Of a stretch of DNA of 64,000 nt, positions 1 through 11,426 are shown piece by piece (position 1 is the stretch's first letter; every line of letters starts with the position of its first letter). A program made the position numbers and the translations under genes. The notes beneath the pieces are model-generated. The model did not search any database, was not told the DNA's origin, and was given only the letters and a program-made list of their open reading frames with translations. This DNA comes from Quillaja saponaria. Taxonomy: Eukaryota > Streptophyta > Magnoliopsida > Fabales > Quillajaceae. The stretch covers positions 7,502,001 to 7,566,000 of the forward strand of contig CM055609.1 of NCBI GenBank assembly GCA_029379385.1. The letters are read 5' to 3'.

Positions 1-480
1 TGTTTTCCCCTAAAAAGGCACATCGTAATACGATATCAATATTTGTTATTTTTCTAACTAAGCACTATCATCGTAATACAAAGAGGAAAATCTATCTGTT
101 ATAAGGATTCGAGAAGTCTATGTTATATAGATTCCAAGGGATTTATTATTCACATCTAAACTAGTAATAAAATTAACTATCTTATTTAAACTGCTCTAAA
201 TAACTATTTTTTCTATATATGAGAATTAGAAAAATAACATAAATAAACTTAAACTACTGTTTATATTTCTTAACTACCATTCTTGTCCGACATCAATGTC
301 TCATCCTGAAGATAAAGAAGAAATATGCATATTAAACTTCTACTGCTATTCATTCCCAAAATTTATCACATTATTTTCTAAACACATATCTTTCCCTGGT
401 CCACTTTCCTACCATGCGTTTTTTTTTTCATATTCAATACATGTCACTAGATCAAGCAAAAAAATATTAAAAATCTTGCA
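1..480. other. AT-rich intergenic DNA, no gene seen
   Basis: The stretch is strongly AT-rich with stops in all frames. The only open stretch, from about 296 on the plus strand, is low-complexity and ends in homopolymer-coded Phe/Ile, so it does not look coding. No splice-linked exons, RNA gene or clear repeat boundary were recognised. Confidence 0.6.
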
Positions 481-481
481 T

Positions 482-875
482 AGGGGTGTACATGAATTGG
501 TTAAACCGATCAAACCAATTCAAACCACCAAAAAAGATTGGGTTGGTTTGGTTATGTTATTTTTTATCTTTTTTTTTTTTTTTTTAATTTAGTTATAAAA
601 TTTTTCTTGATAAACCAAAATTGAACTGAATTATATATATATATAATTTAAATTATAGTTATTAATGTTATTAAATATTTAACTTTATATATATTCCTAA
701 TCTTAAAAATTTTAATTTTATCTCTTTATTTCTAAATTTATTAGAGCCTTAGTCCTTGTCTCATTTATCTTGAGGCTCAAACCAAATCAAAGAGCCTTAA
801 TCTTAATAGTTTTGAGTTAGTTAAAATTTTATGCAAAACTAACCCAATCCAAATCATATCTTGCACAGCCTTACT
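482..875. mobile_element. Possible hAT-type MITE
   Basis: The left edge reads TAGGGGTGTACATG and is followed by GGTTAAACCGATC-type wording common in small plant hAT elements. The right edge, read on the minus strand, begins TAAGGCTGTGCAAG, which partly mirrors the left edge. Internal sequence is AT-rich with no coding capacity. I could not find a convincing 8 bp target-site duplication, so the boundaries and the class are tentative. Confidence 0.35.
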
Positions 876-1136
876 ATGACCTAAGTCACAAAATATAGAG
901 AAATAAGGGGAAAATAATCAAAATAATTATCACAACAGAAGAAAAAGAAAACAACAATAAAGGAAACAAACTAAAATCAGAGACACATAATCATTACATT
1001 TTAACAATGTGTAGCAGAGACAAGGCACATTAATAGCACTATACCTCTTTCCTAGTCAAATAGAGAATACTAAAGAAGAGAGACCATTTTCTTCTGCTGA
1101 GTGCTAATTTGGGCTACTCTAAGTGCCTCTCCAATT

Positions 1137-1597
1137 TTTGTTTTGGTTTGATAATATTGTGATTTCTAAAAAGTTATTATGACTTTTATACTGTGAAAAA
1201 ATAACTGTTAAAAAATCACAGTAATCATGTTTGATAAATATTTTATAAAAAATTATTGTGCATAGTAAAAATAATAAACAAGTTGTTTAGTAAAATAAAT
1301 TATAAACTGCTATAAATATATTAAATGATAAAAATAGACTCATTAATAAAAGATATATTTAAAAAGAGAAATTTAATGGATTTATAAATTAATTAAAAGT
1401 ATATTTGGTAATTTCTAAAATTAATAAGGTAATTTTTATACTTTTAATTTTGAAAGCATCACTTATAGTATTTCTAAAAGTACCCATGACTTTCTAAAAA
1501 CAATAAAAAAAATATTCTCACAATAAAATTAACTAAATAATTTCTAATTATTATAACTTTTTACAAACCAAAATAGAAAACATTATCAAACTCACTC
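1137..1597. mobile_element. MITE inserted in the duplicated MED16 upstream region
   Basis: The segment has no counterpart in the parallel MED16 upstream region near 18750, which is what an insertion after duplication predicts. The left edge reads GGTTTGATAATATTG. The right edge on the minus strand reads GAGTTTGATAATGTTTTC, giving a degenerate terminal inverted repeat. The interior is AT-rich and non-coding, with paired TTTCTAAAA-type words. It resembles the GGCTT-rTTTGGTAAT MITEs at 10174, 12540 and 14581. The exact ends are uncertain by about 10 bases. Confidence 0.5.
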
Positions 1598-1627
1598 TTA
1601 CTCTTTCTCTTTTCTTTCTCTCTCCCC

Positions 1628-1739
1628 AATAAAAAGTGCAAACAGCAATAGACAAAACCTAAAGCAGCCCATGATTCAATCTCCCTAATAAAAAGTGCCA
1701 AACAGCAATAGACAAAACCTATAGCAGCCCATGATTCAA
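1628..1739 (+). repeat. Two-copy direct repeat, about 59 bp unit
   Basis: Two consecutive copies begin with AATAAAAAGTGC at 1628 and 1687 and end with CAGCCCATGATTCAA. They differ by only a few bases. The MED16 upstream region has a single counterpart (from about 18793), so the doubling happened in this copy after the larger duplication. Confidence 0.85.
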
Positions 1740-2855
1740 CCCCCTCCTCTGACTAACACTATACGAAGCCTTCACATGCTCATGTCTCTGCGCATGCGAA
1801 GGATGTGTAAAAGACAATATATGTCCGGCACTCGTATTTATTGTAATTTTTATTATAATCTATCGTTTTTATACTGTCTTTGTCTCTTTGGCCGCCATTG
1901 CTACTCGAACTGCTCCACCTGTGGTGATTATGACAAAACTGCAATAAATACAAATTTTGATAGGGGGATGGGCTTCCATTGTAGAGTAATGAGTATTTAG
2001 CTATTAGTATTTTTCTATTATATTGTCTTTAGGCTTAATTATTATTTAGTCTCTTCAAATTAACTCAATTTTAAATTTTGTCTTTCAAAAATATATTCGA
2101 TAAATTTCATCTTCTAAAATGTAAAATTTTTAACTAAATTATATTCTCTCATTTTTATGTTATATATAAATAAAGTAATTATTTATAATATAATAATAAA
2201 ATGATCAATTTTTTTATAAAATATAAAAATAAGTTATACACTTTATTATTTTTATATCAAATTTGATTATTTTGTTGATTTATTATCTATAACAAAAAAA
2301 TAAAATTTGATTAAAAAATTTTGAATCTTAGAAGGGTTATAGTAAATAATAATATAATATTAAAGAATCAAAACAATAAATAACCCTTGTCTTTATATTT
2401 GCCTTAGGTGGTCTGAAATCTAAAATATGAATAAATACAAAACATTCAGTATTTGCCAATTGAAACCTTTCATTGGATGATACCTATGATGCCCAAAATC
2501 CCAATTTTCGTTTTCCTACACACCCAGTCACACTAACTCCTCCTCCCTCTCTCTTAACATTGAATCTGTCGCCTTCAATTGCGACTTTCCACCGCTTCAA
2601 TTTTCCTTTTTTTCTTTTGTCTCTTGCTATATAAAATTCAGGACTTTTGAATATGAATCAAGTTTCTGAGACAAAGGACCCAGAGGACGGACCTGTGGCT
2701 CAGTCTCAGACTACGGAGGTTTCCAAGGGTTCAGAGAAGCCTGAGCCGGTCATCAGCGAAGAAGAGGTCATAGAGGAAGAGAAAACCTCCGACGATCCAA
2801 TGGAGGAAGACTCAGTGAGTCCGGCAACCGTTTTTTGCATTAGACTAAGCAACTT

Positions 2856-3661
2856 AAGTGTTACACTCCCTAATTGATGTCGTTTATGAGAAGTGGGGAA
2901 GAGTGAAGTTGGATCAGAAGAAAGTCTGTTAGTTTGGCAGGGCCAGCTGTTAGTTCTTACAATCCAGTAATTTAAATTACAATTGAAATACATTGTAATG
3001 GAACGAAATAGGTAAAAAGATATAAGTAAATTGGTGTTGAAATAATTGTGGGAGGGTTTTCCTCTAAAGGCCTTGGTACCATTCTGAAACTAGAGGGCTC
3101 AACAGGTGCTGCTTTTGATTAGGAGCTTTAGGACTTTGGGTGGGGTTATTTCCACATAATTAGACTTCTGGGACTTCAGAATTATTGTTGTTGACCTGAA
3201 ACATGAGGGGATTTGAACAGGGTAAGAACCATTAATGAGAAGGACATCATCAAAACTTCACAGCTTCATGATGTGTGCATATGCAGGCAAACATGAGAAA
3301 CAGAGAGAGCATCATGATTCATTCTCAAAAAAAAAAGCTTTAGTATCAAAGAATTCTATTTGAAAGGGAAATAAATATTCCCATTTTACATATGCTGCTT
3401 GTGACTAGCACCAAAAAAAAAAACTGAAAAACTATCGGACCCTCCCCACTAAAAGAAGTAAATAACGTATATAGAAAAGAATAAATGTCAACCAGTGGGA
3501 GGTTTCAATGTGATCAAGCACCAAGTTGCTTTCTTCTTGCAAAGTATTAGATGAGGGGGGAAAGGTGGCTTCAAATTTCTTCCCCTTGAATGGAAAAACG
3601 TATTTTTTTCTATGCTATTTAACTCTACACCATGCACTATGGGATCCAAGTTGTTCATGCT
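2856..3661. other. Intergenic region between the MED16 fragment and the kinase gene
   Basis: This stretch lies between the break of the MED16-derived copy and the kinase stop codon on the opposite strand. No exon-like open frame was recognised. The part next to 3661 should contain the kinase 3' UTR on the minus strand. A plus-strand transcript started by the copied MED16 promoter would run into this region antisense to the kinase mRNA tail. Confidence 0.5.
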
Positions 3662-6600
3662 TCATCGTGGCGTCACCTGAGTATTAGTGTCAGAAGCATA
3701 GCTAATCTGGAAGCCTGTAGACTCCACGGATGACTTTTTTGAAGAAGAAGGTTCCTCGCTAAGATTGCCTGAACCTTGGAAAAACCCTGGGGCTGTAAGA
3801 TGCTTCTCATTGAGTCGTATTTTCCGTGAGAGCATATCAACAACCTGACTCATGAGTGGCCTTCGGCTTGCAGCTGCTTGCGTGCACAAAAATGCTACCT
3901 TCATGTACCTAATTACTTCCTCCTCCGGGAATTCTCCCAGCTCCGGATCCACTAGCTCCAAGAGCCTCCCCTCTTCATGAAGCTGCCATGCCTATTAAAT
4001 CAAATAATGGTTGTTATGAGGAAGAAACTCAAATAATGCAAGTCAGTGGTGTGTGCATCTCCAAATATCTGAAGCTGAAATTCTTAACATCAATAGTAAC
4101 ATAAAAACTTGTGAATGAATTTACAAATGGGAAAAATCTAATCGCAAAGCAAATCTAACAACATAGAAGGGGTAACGCAGATGAATTATCAAGAAACTAA
4201 AAACTGAACTCCTTATGAAAGTAGGAAATGAAAAGTACACACCCATTCCAGGAGGAATTTCTGCGTCCCTCCCAAGTTTTCCTTAGAACTGCTTCTGCCA
4301 CTGACTATTTCAAGTATAAGAACACCAAAACTGTATACATCAGCCTTCATGGTTAACTGCCCACCAAATGCATATTCTGGTGCCAAATAACCACTGTACA
4401 GAACAAAACCAAGGCATAAGTTAGTTGGAATTATAATGTCACCAAAAGTATGGATAGACTAAGTTTCAGAAGGCAAAACCTATAGACATAGAACTTACTA
4501 AATATCAGAATACCCTGACAATGCATTCATAGGAGAGAATTGGGGAAACAAACTAATTCCTTATTTCTGATCATCAATTATGGAAGGAAGATGAAAGGGT
4601 AAACATGCATAGTGAAAAATTTTCTGGAGGTTATTGGGTAATAAAAAACAAGTGTCATTATATTAGTTGACCAAATATCAGACCTAGGTCCTGATCCATG
4701 TTCTATGGGTATCTTTAGTCAGTTATAGCTAGGTTCTTCTGACATCTACAGAGGATGAAAACTTATCAAATACAGAAGTTCCTACTGTAGTACGCGAAGA
4801 TCAAATTTGTCCAGGGTGACTACAGCAACCAAAAACTTGAGACCAGTTTTAAAGCAGCTGCAGTCTTCCCTAAACAAAAGCAACAAAGATACTGCAGCAA
4901 TCAAATAACAATTAACTGGACATCTGAAAGATAACATACGTTGTTCCTGCAATTCTTGTGCTAATATGGGTGATGTTATCCGGGAAAAGTTTAGCCAACC
5001 CAAAATCTCCAATTTTTGGGTTAAAGTCTTCATCAAGTAGTATATTACTAGCTTTGATATCTCTATGTACAATGTGTGGCTCAAGTTCTTCGTGAAGGAA
5101 TGCAAGACCCCTAGCAGTACCCATGCAAATTGCAGATCTTTTCCCCCAGTCAAGTTTGATGTTAGTATTCTTTCGGCCTACAAACAGAGCAAAATAAAAA
5201 CAAACATTACACTTTACGTCCTCCCTGATGTATTAATACCTTAATTTCTGAGTTGTTAATCCACACCATAACAATTGTTGAGCTTACCAAGTAATGCATT
5301 ATCAAGGCTGTTATTTTCCAGATAATCGTAGACTAAAATTCGGTTAGGTCCTTGAGCACAGCAACCAATCAATTGAACAAGGTTTGGATGCTTGACATTT
5401 GCTATAGTATTAATCTCAGTTAAAAATTCACGAACTCCCTGCTTAGACCCAGCAGAAAGTGGCTTGACGGCAACTCGTTTTCCATCTTTTAATGTCCCCT
5501 GCAAAATCAACATATGCATTAATGATTTAGCTAAACTGAAACCTAGATTGATATGGGTAGAATCCTTGTTAATTATATAGATACCACTATAAAATTCAGA
5601 AAATATGACCTTGGGAATCACGTATTATGTCACTTGGGAAAATATAAAATTAAAAAAAGGCTAACTCTCCCTGGCACCCAATACTCACTTTTTTTCCCTT
5701 TTTTTTGTTTTTGGTAGGCCAATTTTCTTTACTCAACATTAGTTTTCTTGTTCAGAGAGTCTTTTGCTATCAGCTCTATTTAATAATTGAGGAGCAAGTT
5801 TTTAAACAAATTAAGTAATGGCCATTAGATATAAACACAATGGTAAATCATTGAAGAGTTTCAAGAACCCGGATTGCAAGAGCCCTTTAACTAGGCAATC
5901 AAAGGACCCTTGGTGGGAGCCATATCCGAACAAGCATGGCCAAGAGATTTTTCTCCACAATAAGAGGGCATGATGCTGTGATGTTAGCATGAAGTGTAAG
6001 AGATATGAGCTTCATGCAAGTTATTTTCCTTTTTCTTCTTGGGGATGGAAAGGCCCCTTTTTATTAAGCATTAGAAGCAGCATCTAAAACAAGATATGCT
6101 ATGAGTTGCAGATACTTTCCCCAGAGCTAGGTTAAAAACCATATAATGGGCTTTGGTGTGTAATGGTAAAAATGGATGTCTTTCATTCACAGCATGTATG
6201 CGATCCCTGTTTGGCACTTGCACCAGAGGTGGACAAAGATATACAAATGAAAGAAAAAAAAAGAAAAAAAACTTTGCACAACATTGTCTCAAGTGTGGCA
6301 TAAATTCCTCCAAAAAATCTTCATGGCAAGTTCCAAAGGTGGAACATGCTCATAATACTAAACAAATATAACAAGTGAAAGCATCAGTAAATCCTGAGTA
6401 CCTTGTAAACAGTTCCAAAACCTCCCCGTCCTATCTTATTGCTTGAATGAAAATCGTCGGTTGCCACTTTTATTACACTATAGGAGAAATGCTTGATATT
6501 ATCAAGTGGATGGCCTAAGTAGAAAAAAGTATGAAGAGTTAAAAAGAAAACCACATAGATGAAACCGAATTTACAATGATAGCCCAAAAAAGGAAAAAGA

Positions 6601-8572
6601 AAAAGAAATTGTAGTGCAATAAAATTATCACCAAGTAAAGAACATCAGAATCATTGAGAGCCAAGATAATGGTCATAGAGCCAATCTACAGTGATAATGA
6701 GACAAAAATACCCAAAGAAACCCTGCGGCTATCTGTTGCCTACAATGATTTTCTACAGTGGCTAAAACCTCCCAACCTTTGCAAGTCACTCAGATCACAA
6801 CTTTAGGGTTACTTTTTTGGTTGAAGTTAAGTTGGAGTCAGCTTATGAACAATAACCCAAGACCAAGGCAGCCTGGCTGGAAAACCTCAAGAGAGGTACA
6901 CTTAAATGTATCAATCAGTGAGAATGGAAGAATATCTATGATGAATTTAAATCCCAGTTTCTTTTGTAATTTGATGGTATGAGAACCTGTTTCTTTTGCA
7001 AATCCAGTTTGCTTGACAAGACTAGAACAATACGAATTTCCACAAAGAACATAATAGAGTAGATAATCAAAAGTAGCTTGTTATCCATGGCTAATGAAAT
7101 CCAGCGGACATCTGTTCCCTGTAATGAGATTCTGTATAAGCTAAGATCTAATAACCTTTGCGAGTCAGTTCACAATTTTAAGTTTACTTCTTGGTTGAAA
7201 TTATGTTGGACCCAGCTATGAATAATGACCCAAGACCAAGGCAGACTGGAAATCTCAAGTGAGGTAAGATTATGTATCAATCAGTGAGAAGTGAAGAACA
7301 ATTATGATGAACTTCAATAATTTCCCTCCATTAGTAACAGGATGGCATCAGATGAAAGGGGTTTTTGCTGCAAATTCATTATGCTTTGCAGCTTTGCAAG
7401 ACTAGATCAATGGAAATTTCCTAAAGAACAATCTGGAGTAGATAATTTAAAATAGCACGTTCTTGCTTAAGTAAGGTAAATAAGAGAAGAGGAAAACAAA
7501 AGTAACAGACAGATCGAGAAGTGAATATCAGAAGTAGACATAAACCAAATCCGAGTTCCAAGGAAGGGTCCACATCCCCTAGTCTACTAAGCTAAACATT
7601 CTGCTAAGTTTATAAAAACTTAGCCCATTTGAAAAATCAAAGGGAAAAAAAAGGTTGAAAAGAGATCTAAAATAAAATTTTACTTGAGAACCTACAGAAC
7701 GGTACACATCAGTTTTTCCAAACTGGCTAGCTGGAATCATTGCCCAAAGGCTAATGCAAAAGAAAAACAGAAATTGAAAAATAGAATATGTGTAAATTTC
7801 AACAATATGAGTTCAGTGGTCTAAGTTATTCATACAATCAAATGGAGAGCATATGGGTCAAACTAAATCCAACATACTGAAAGGCAAAGGTGGAACATTG
7901 AAGTACAGAGACTTAGTAATTTCCTAAGCATGCTAATAGTTTTATATGAGATGGATTCTCTTTATAATTGTTAGGGATTAAATCGTATTGATGAAAGATA
8001 AGTACATTGGTAGAAATAAAAACTCAGCAGAAAAAGAGAAAAAGAGTGGAAAGAAGAAAATAAACTACAACACATTGAGTGTGAAAAATGTGACGTACGC
8101 ATACAATATAACTCCTCCAATCTTTTTTTGTTCAAATCAGTAGTGCATTAAAGAACGCAGATCACCAGAATGAAAAGTGACAAATATATCTATCAGTGTA
8201 TGTATTATTAAGAGTCAAATGCTTAGTGTAAGCAAATTGATCCTTTCAACAGGATGAAAATAACAGCAAGTAATCAAATGGAAAACAATTGGGTTCATTT
8301 TATTTCCATACATAACCAAATTTCCTGCAATATTGTAAAGGACATAGCATTCATGCAAAAGATTTCCATCAAAATAGTAACTGGGTTAGGATAGCATCCT
8401 AAAACATTCTTATGGAATGAACTAATGAAAACAAAAATACAAATCTTTTTATCATTTTTGGCAGGATGTAAAAAATTAATGAGTAATTACTAGATCCTTA
8501 ATTACCGTCAATGTCAACAGGAGGACGAGAACTCCTTTTCACAATTGAGGCTCCAAAGCAGCTACAGCTCAT
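3662..8572 (-). CDS. Receptor-like cytoplasmic serine/threonine kinase (CRPK1-like)
   Basis: Six coding exons on the minus strand: 8572-8506, 6514-6402, 5498-5288, 5177-4940, 4393-4243 and 3991-3662. All introns are GT-AG, and the exons join to a 369-residue protein starting [15 protein letters not shown]. There is no signal peptide or membrane span, so it should be a cytoplasmic kinase; the N-terminal cysteines could be lipid-attached. The kinase domain begins around residue 40. It has the glycine loop GRGGFG, the ATP-anchoring lysine in RVAVKPLS, catalytic [11 protein letters not shown] in IGDFGLAK, and GYLAPEY in the activation segment, so all key catalytic residues are present and it is an RD kinase. 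A Ser-rich tail of about 60 residues follows. Family resemblance is to Arabidopsis CRPK1-type and LRR-VIII-related cytoplasmic kinases, which act in cold, light or immune signalling. The substrate cannot be inferred. Intron 1 (6515-8505) holds a tandem duplication. Confidence 0.9.
6720..7466. repeat. Diverged tandem duplication in kinase intron 1, period about 375 bp
   Basis: Two adjacent units (about 6720-7085 and 7090-7466) share the same order of landmarks: ACAATGATT/GTAATGAGATT, CCTTTGC-AGTCA, TTGGTTGAA, ACCCAAGACCAAGGCAG, GTATCAATCAGTGAGAA, and GACTAGA-CAAT followed by GAGTAGATAAT. They differ by many substitutions and small indels, so the duplication is old. The unit has no coding capacity and lies wholly inside the intron. 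Confidence 0.8.
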
Positions 8573-9595
8573 AATGGTCTCTGGTATATGATGGCTGTTA
8601 TCTCTATCATAGAGTTTTACCTTTTTCCAACACAAAATGGAACACGTGTAAGAATTTGTTGCAGGACAAACACAACAGATGAGTAAGATAAAAGAATATA
8701 TAGTACTTTTAGCTATAACTACTTTACCTTCTCTTAACTTTTGAATTTCACGCTATCTAACTTAAGGATGATTGGGGTTGTAACCGAAAATATTAATCAT
8801 GAAATTCCTTTAACTCTTGTTTGAAGTTCATCCCGAATTTACCCTCATCCAAGTTTTTTTCTCTAGAATAAGGAATAACATTCTTCATATTGTGGAGATG
8901 TATCAATATATATACAGCTAAATGACAAGCTTAGTTTCTAATTATTTTGTGTCACTACAGAACAATGCAACTTCAAACAGCTCAATTGACTAAAACAGTA
9001 CCACAAGCATCCTCCAGATTTCAACCTCGAGACCCTAAGTTCTAGTTCTAGACGTACCGTTTTGCCCATCAAGCTAAACCCAACAACACATGCACCTCCT
9101 ACTCCTAGAATGAAATCATTTTGTGGGTTTCAGTTTATCATCTCAAAAACTTGATTAAGAGTGAACAAAAGCAAGCAACTTTAGATCCATAACATCAAAT
9201 CTTTAACAACCCAAAAAGCAAAATGCAACAAATCAACAAATTCAGAGAGATATTACAAAACAAAACGTAAAACTTAATTGACTTCTGTAATAAAATTATG
9301 ATTACCTCATTAATAGGACTCTCAAACTGGTATAGATGTCTTCTAGCTCTTCAAGTGGGATAAACAGAACCTACTGGCTTTCATGGAAACCATGAAAATT
9401 CTACTACTGAATTTAGTTTTTTCAAGAAAAAAAATGAACTGCCGTCTAGATGATTTTATACTGTAATAGTTTGCGTAGGAATGCTTCCTTCTTGGCCGGG
9501 GTTGAGCAGCGAGTAGGAAACGGTCATGAGTCATAGTTTTTGCCTCGTCGGCGCTTTCCCACTCCTACAGAATCCTGGGTCCACCTGTTGAAAAA
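8573..9595 (-). promoter_or_regulatory. Probable 5' UTR, leader intron and promoter of the kinase gene
   Basis: Upstream of the kinase ATG at 8572 there is a plausible minus-strand leader exon around 9590-9306. It ends in AATGAG followed by a GTAATC donor, which would splice to an acceptor shortly before the ATG. The sequence 9300-9595 is less AT-rich than the DNA beyond it. The transcription start was not identified, and the leader-exon model is inference. Confidence 0.4.
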
Positions 9596-9935
9596 AGTGA
9601 CAAACATTAACTATGAATTTTTTTTATATTAATTTCGCTAAGTAAATTCCACGCATTTCTCTCAAGATTTATTAAAAAAATAATATTAAGATCCAAATTT
9701 TAGAAAAGTTGACACTCAATATCATATATAAAAAATTAATAATGCTAGAATATTTTTTTCCTTTAACATCTTTTTAATATAAAAAAATAAAATTGGCACA
9801 TATTGAAGCAGAACTAAGCTTAAATATTAAATAAAATAAAATTAGATGCTTTTTTAACTTTTGTGATATCAACGCATAAAACATATGAATTTGAAAGATA
9901 AATGCGAGCATGTGAGAGAAAAATAGAAAATTAAT
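9596..9935. other. AT-rich intergenic DNA
   Basis: No open frame, RNA gene or boundary repeat is visible here. It leads into the tandemly duplicated block. Confidence 0.5.
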
Positions 9936-10173
9936 TATATAAATCTACTCATGAATATTAAATAAGTTTGGATGTTAATGACGTTGAACTTTTTCAGGTG
10001 ATTAGTTTTTTTTCATAATTTTTTTAATTTTACTATAATTTTTTGAAAAATGGGATAACAGTATGTTACATATATATTAGCCACTTACGCAGTGTTGAAA
10101 ATGATTTTTTTTTTTAAATATAAAACGATTATTTTAAGTTTTTTAATTTTATTTATATGGAAAAAAAAAGTTA

Positions 10174-11426
10174 GACTTAATTTAGTAACACTGTTTGGAA
10201 AAATATTTTATATTTATGAAGAGCACAAATCAAGTTTTTTTCTATTTGGTAAAAAAATAAAATAAAAATTGGAGTGATATACTTTTAAAGTCAGAGTTAG
10301 TTTTAAAAGTAATTAGGGCTAGTTTGGTATACGGGAATCACTATTTTATTTCATGTATGATTATATGAATAAATATTCTTTCGTTTGGTATGTTTTTAGT
10401 CTCATAATACTTATTTTATTGCTGTTATTTTATTTCATAGAAGTATGAATCCTCAAACCCACCCATAGGTAGAATTACTCATTCCTACTTTTATGGAATT
10501 AGTTTAGTTTAATTAAATAACCAAAAAACCACTTTATCACATAAAATAAAAAGTTGAATATTAATAAAATAATAATATTATTCATAAATTAAAAATATCT
10601 ATTTACTAATTATTTAGTCAAATAGCAAAAATACCATTCATATCACATTAAAAATTAAAAAATTATGTAAAATAAAAAAAATAAAAAATTTTGTATATAA
10701 AAATAATAATAAATCAATTCATTTTAGTCAAATAACAAAAATACCCTTCATATCATTGTATATAATATAATTATAAATAAATAAATTAGTTAAGTAATTT
10801 CAAACTAAAAATATTAATAAATAATAAAAATAATAATTAATTAATAATAAGTAAATAAATAATATAATTTTTTTAAAATTAAGAAATATATTTTTTTCAT
10901 AAATTATGTTTAATTTTTATTACTTTATCTATAGAAGAATATTTTTGTCATTTTGTAATAATATAATTTTTATTACTTTATATATATAGAGATATCTTTG
11001 TCATTTTAACATAATTTTGATATTAGTTTATGTCTAAAAATTACAAAAAAATTAATAAATAAAATAAAATAATTATTTCTCACTGGCACTTCCAAACAAT
11101 AGAATGGAATAATCATTTCATTCTATCTACATTCCATTCTTATTCCATTTCTCATTCTAATTCCTCAAAATCATTTCTACATCTTAAAACTGTATTTTTA
11201 AAAGTTGGTTTATGCTCACAAAAAAATTTAAAACTAATATAATCTTTTTTTTTTAATTTAAAAAGCCACAATATTACCAAACCGATCATAATTTTGCAAC
11301 TTTTACTTATTGACAATTTTTATATTATTTCATCCAACACTATTATTATAATTTTTTAAAAGCACTTTAAGAAAGTTAGAAAAGCGCAAAAAATCTCAAA
11401 AAGTCTTGGCATTATCAAACTAAGCC
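10174..11426. mobile_element. TTA-flanked MITE in unit 1, interrupted by a second element
   Basis: The left edge is GACTTAATTTAGTAA preceded by TTA. The right edge on the minus strand is GGCTTAGTTTGATAATGCC. This is the same family as the cleaner copies at 12540-12899 and 14581-15034. The interior, with AGAGCACAAATC and later AGCACTTTAAG words, matches those copies. It is split by the element at 10316-11190. Confidence 0.6.
10316..11190. mobile_element. Harbinger-like non-autonomous element, copy A, nested in unit 1
   Basis: The left terminus is GGGCTAGTTTGGTATACGGG immediately after TTA at 10313-10315. Inner landmarks (TTTAGTCTCA, ATGGAATTAGTTTAG, repeated TAGTCAAATAGCAAAAATACC-type words, CACTGGCACTTCCAAACA) recur in the same order in the element at 59885-60705. 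The matching unit 2 of the tandem duplication lacks it. The right terminus is degenerate, so the end coordinate is approximate. No transposase frame is present. The TTA target site and GG-CTAGTTTGG terminus fit PIF/Harbinger (Tourist-like) elements. Confidence 0.65.

Larger units (their letters stand above)
960..2855 (+). pseudogene. Truncated duplicate of the MED16 5' region (promoter/leader plus start of exon 1)
   Basis: This segment parallels 18620-19430, the promoter/leader and exon 1 of the MED16 gene, in the same orientation. Shared landmarks in order are the CACTATACCTCTTTCCTA block (1037 and 18680), the AATAAAAAGTG...CAGCAGCCC block, the TGAATCTGTCGCC leader, and an ATG at 2653 matching the MED16 ATG at 19225. 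The reading frame from 2653 gives a protein starting MNQVSETKDPED and running to [11 protein letters not shown], like MED16 residues 1 to about 66. Similarity stops abruptly near 2850 and the frame reaches a stop at 2875-2877. The last ~100 coding bases before the break look essentially identical to MED16, so the copy is fairly young. It lacks the rest of exon 1 and exons 2-16, so it cannot make MED16. It could still carry a functional promoter. Confidence 0.8.

Noticed and set aside
2653..2877. Short plus-strand protein gene at the left end of the window
   Set aside because: It is the truncated copy of MED16 exon 1 and loses family similarity before its stop codon.
4912..5124. Kinase fragment starting at an internal Met as a stand-alone short gene
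   Set aside because: It is exon 4 of the kinase; splice sites on both sides join it in frame to the other exons.
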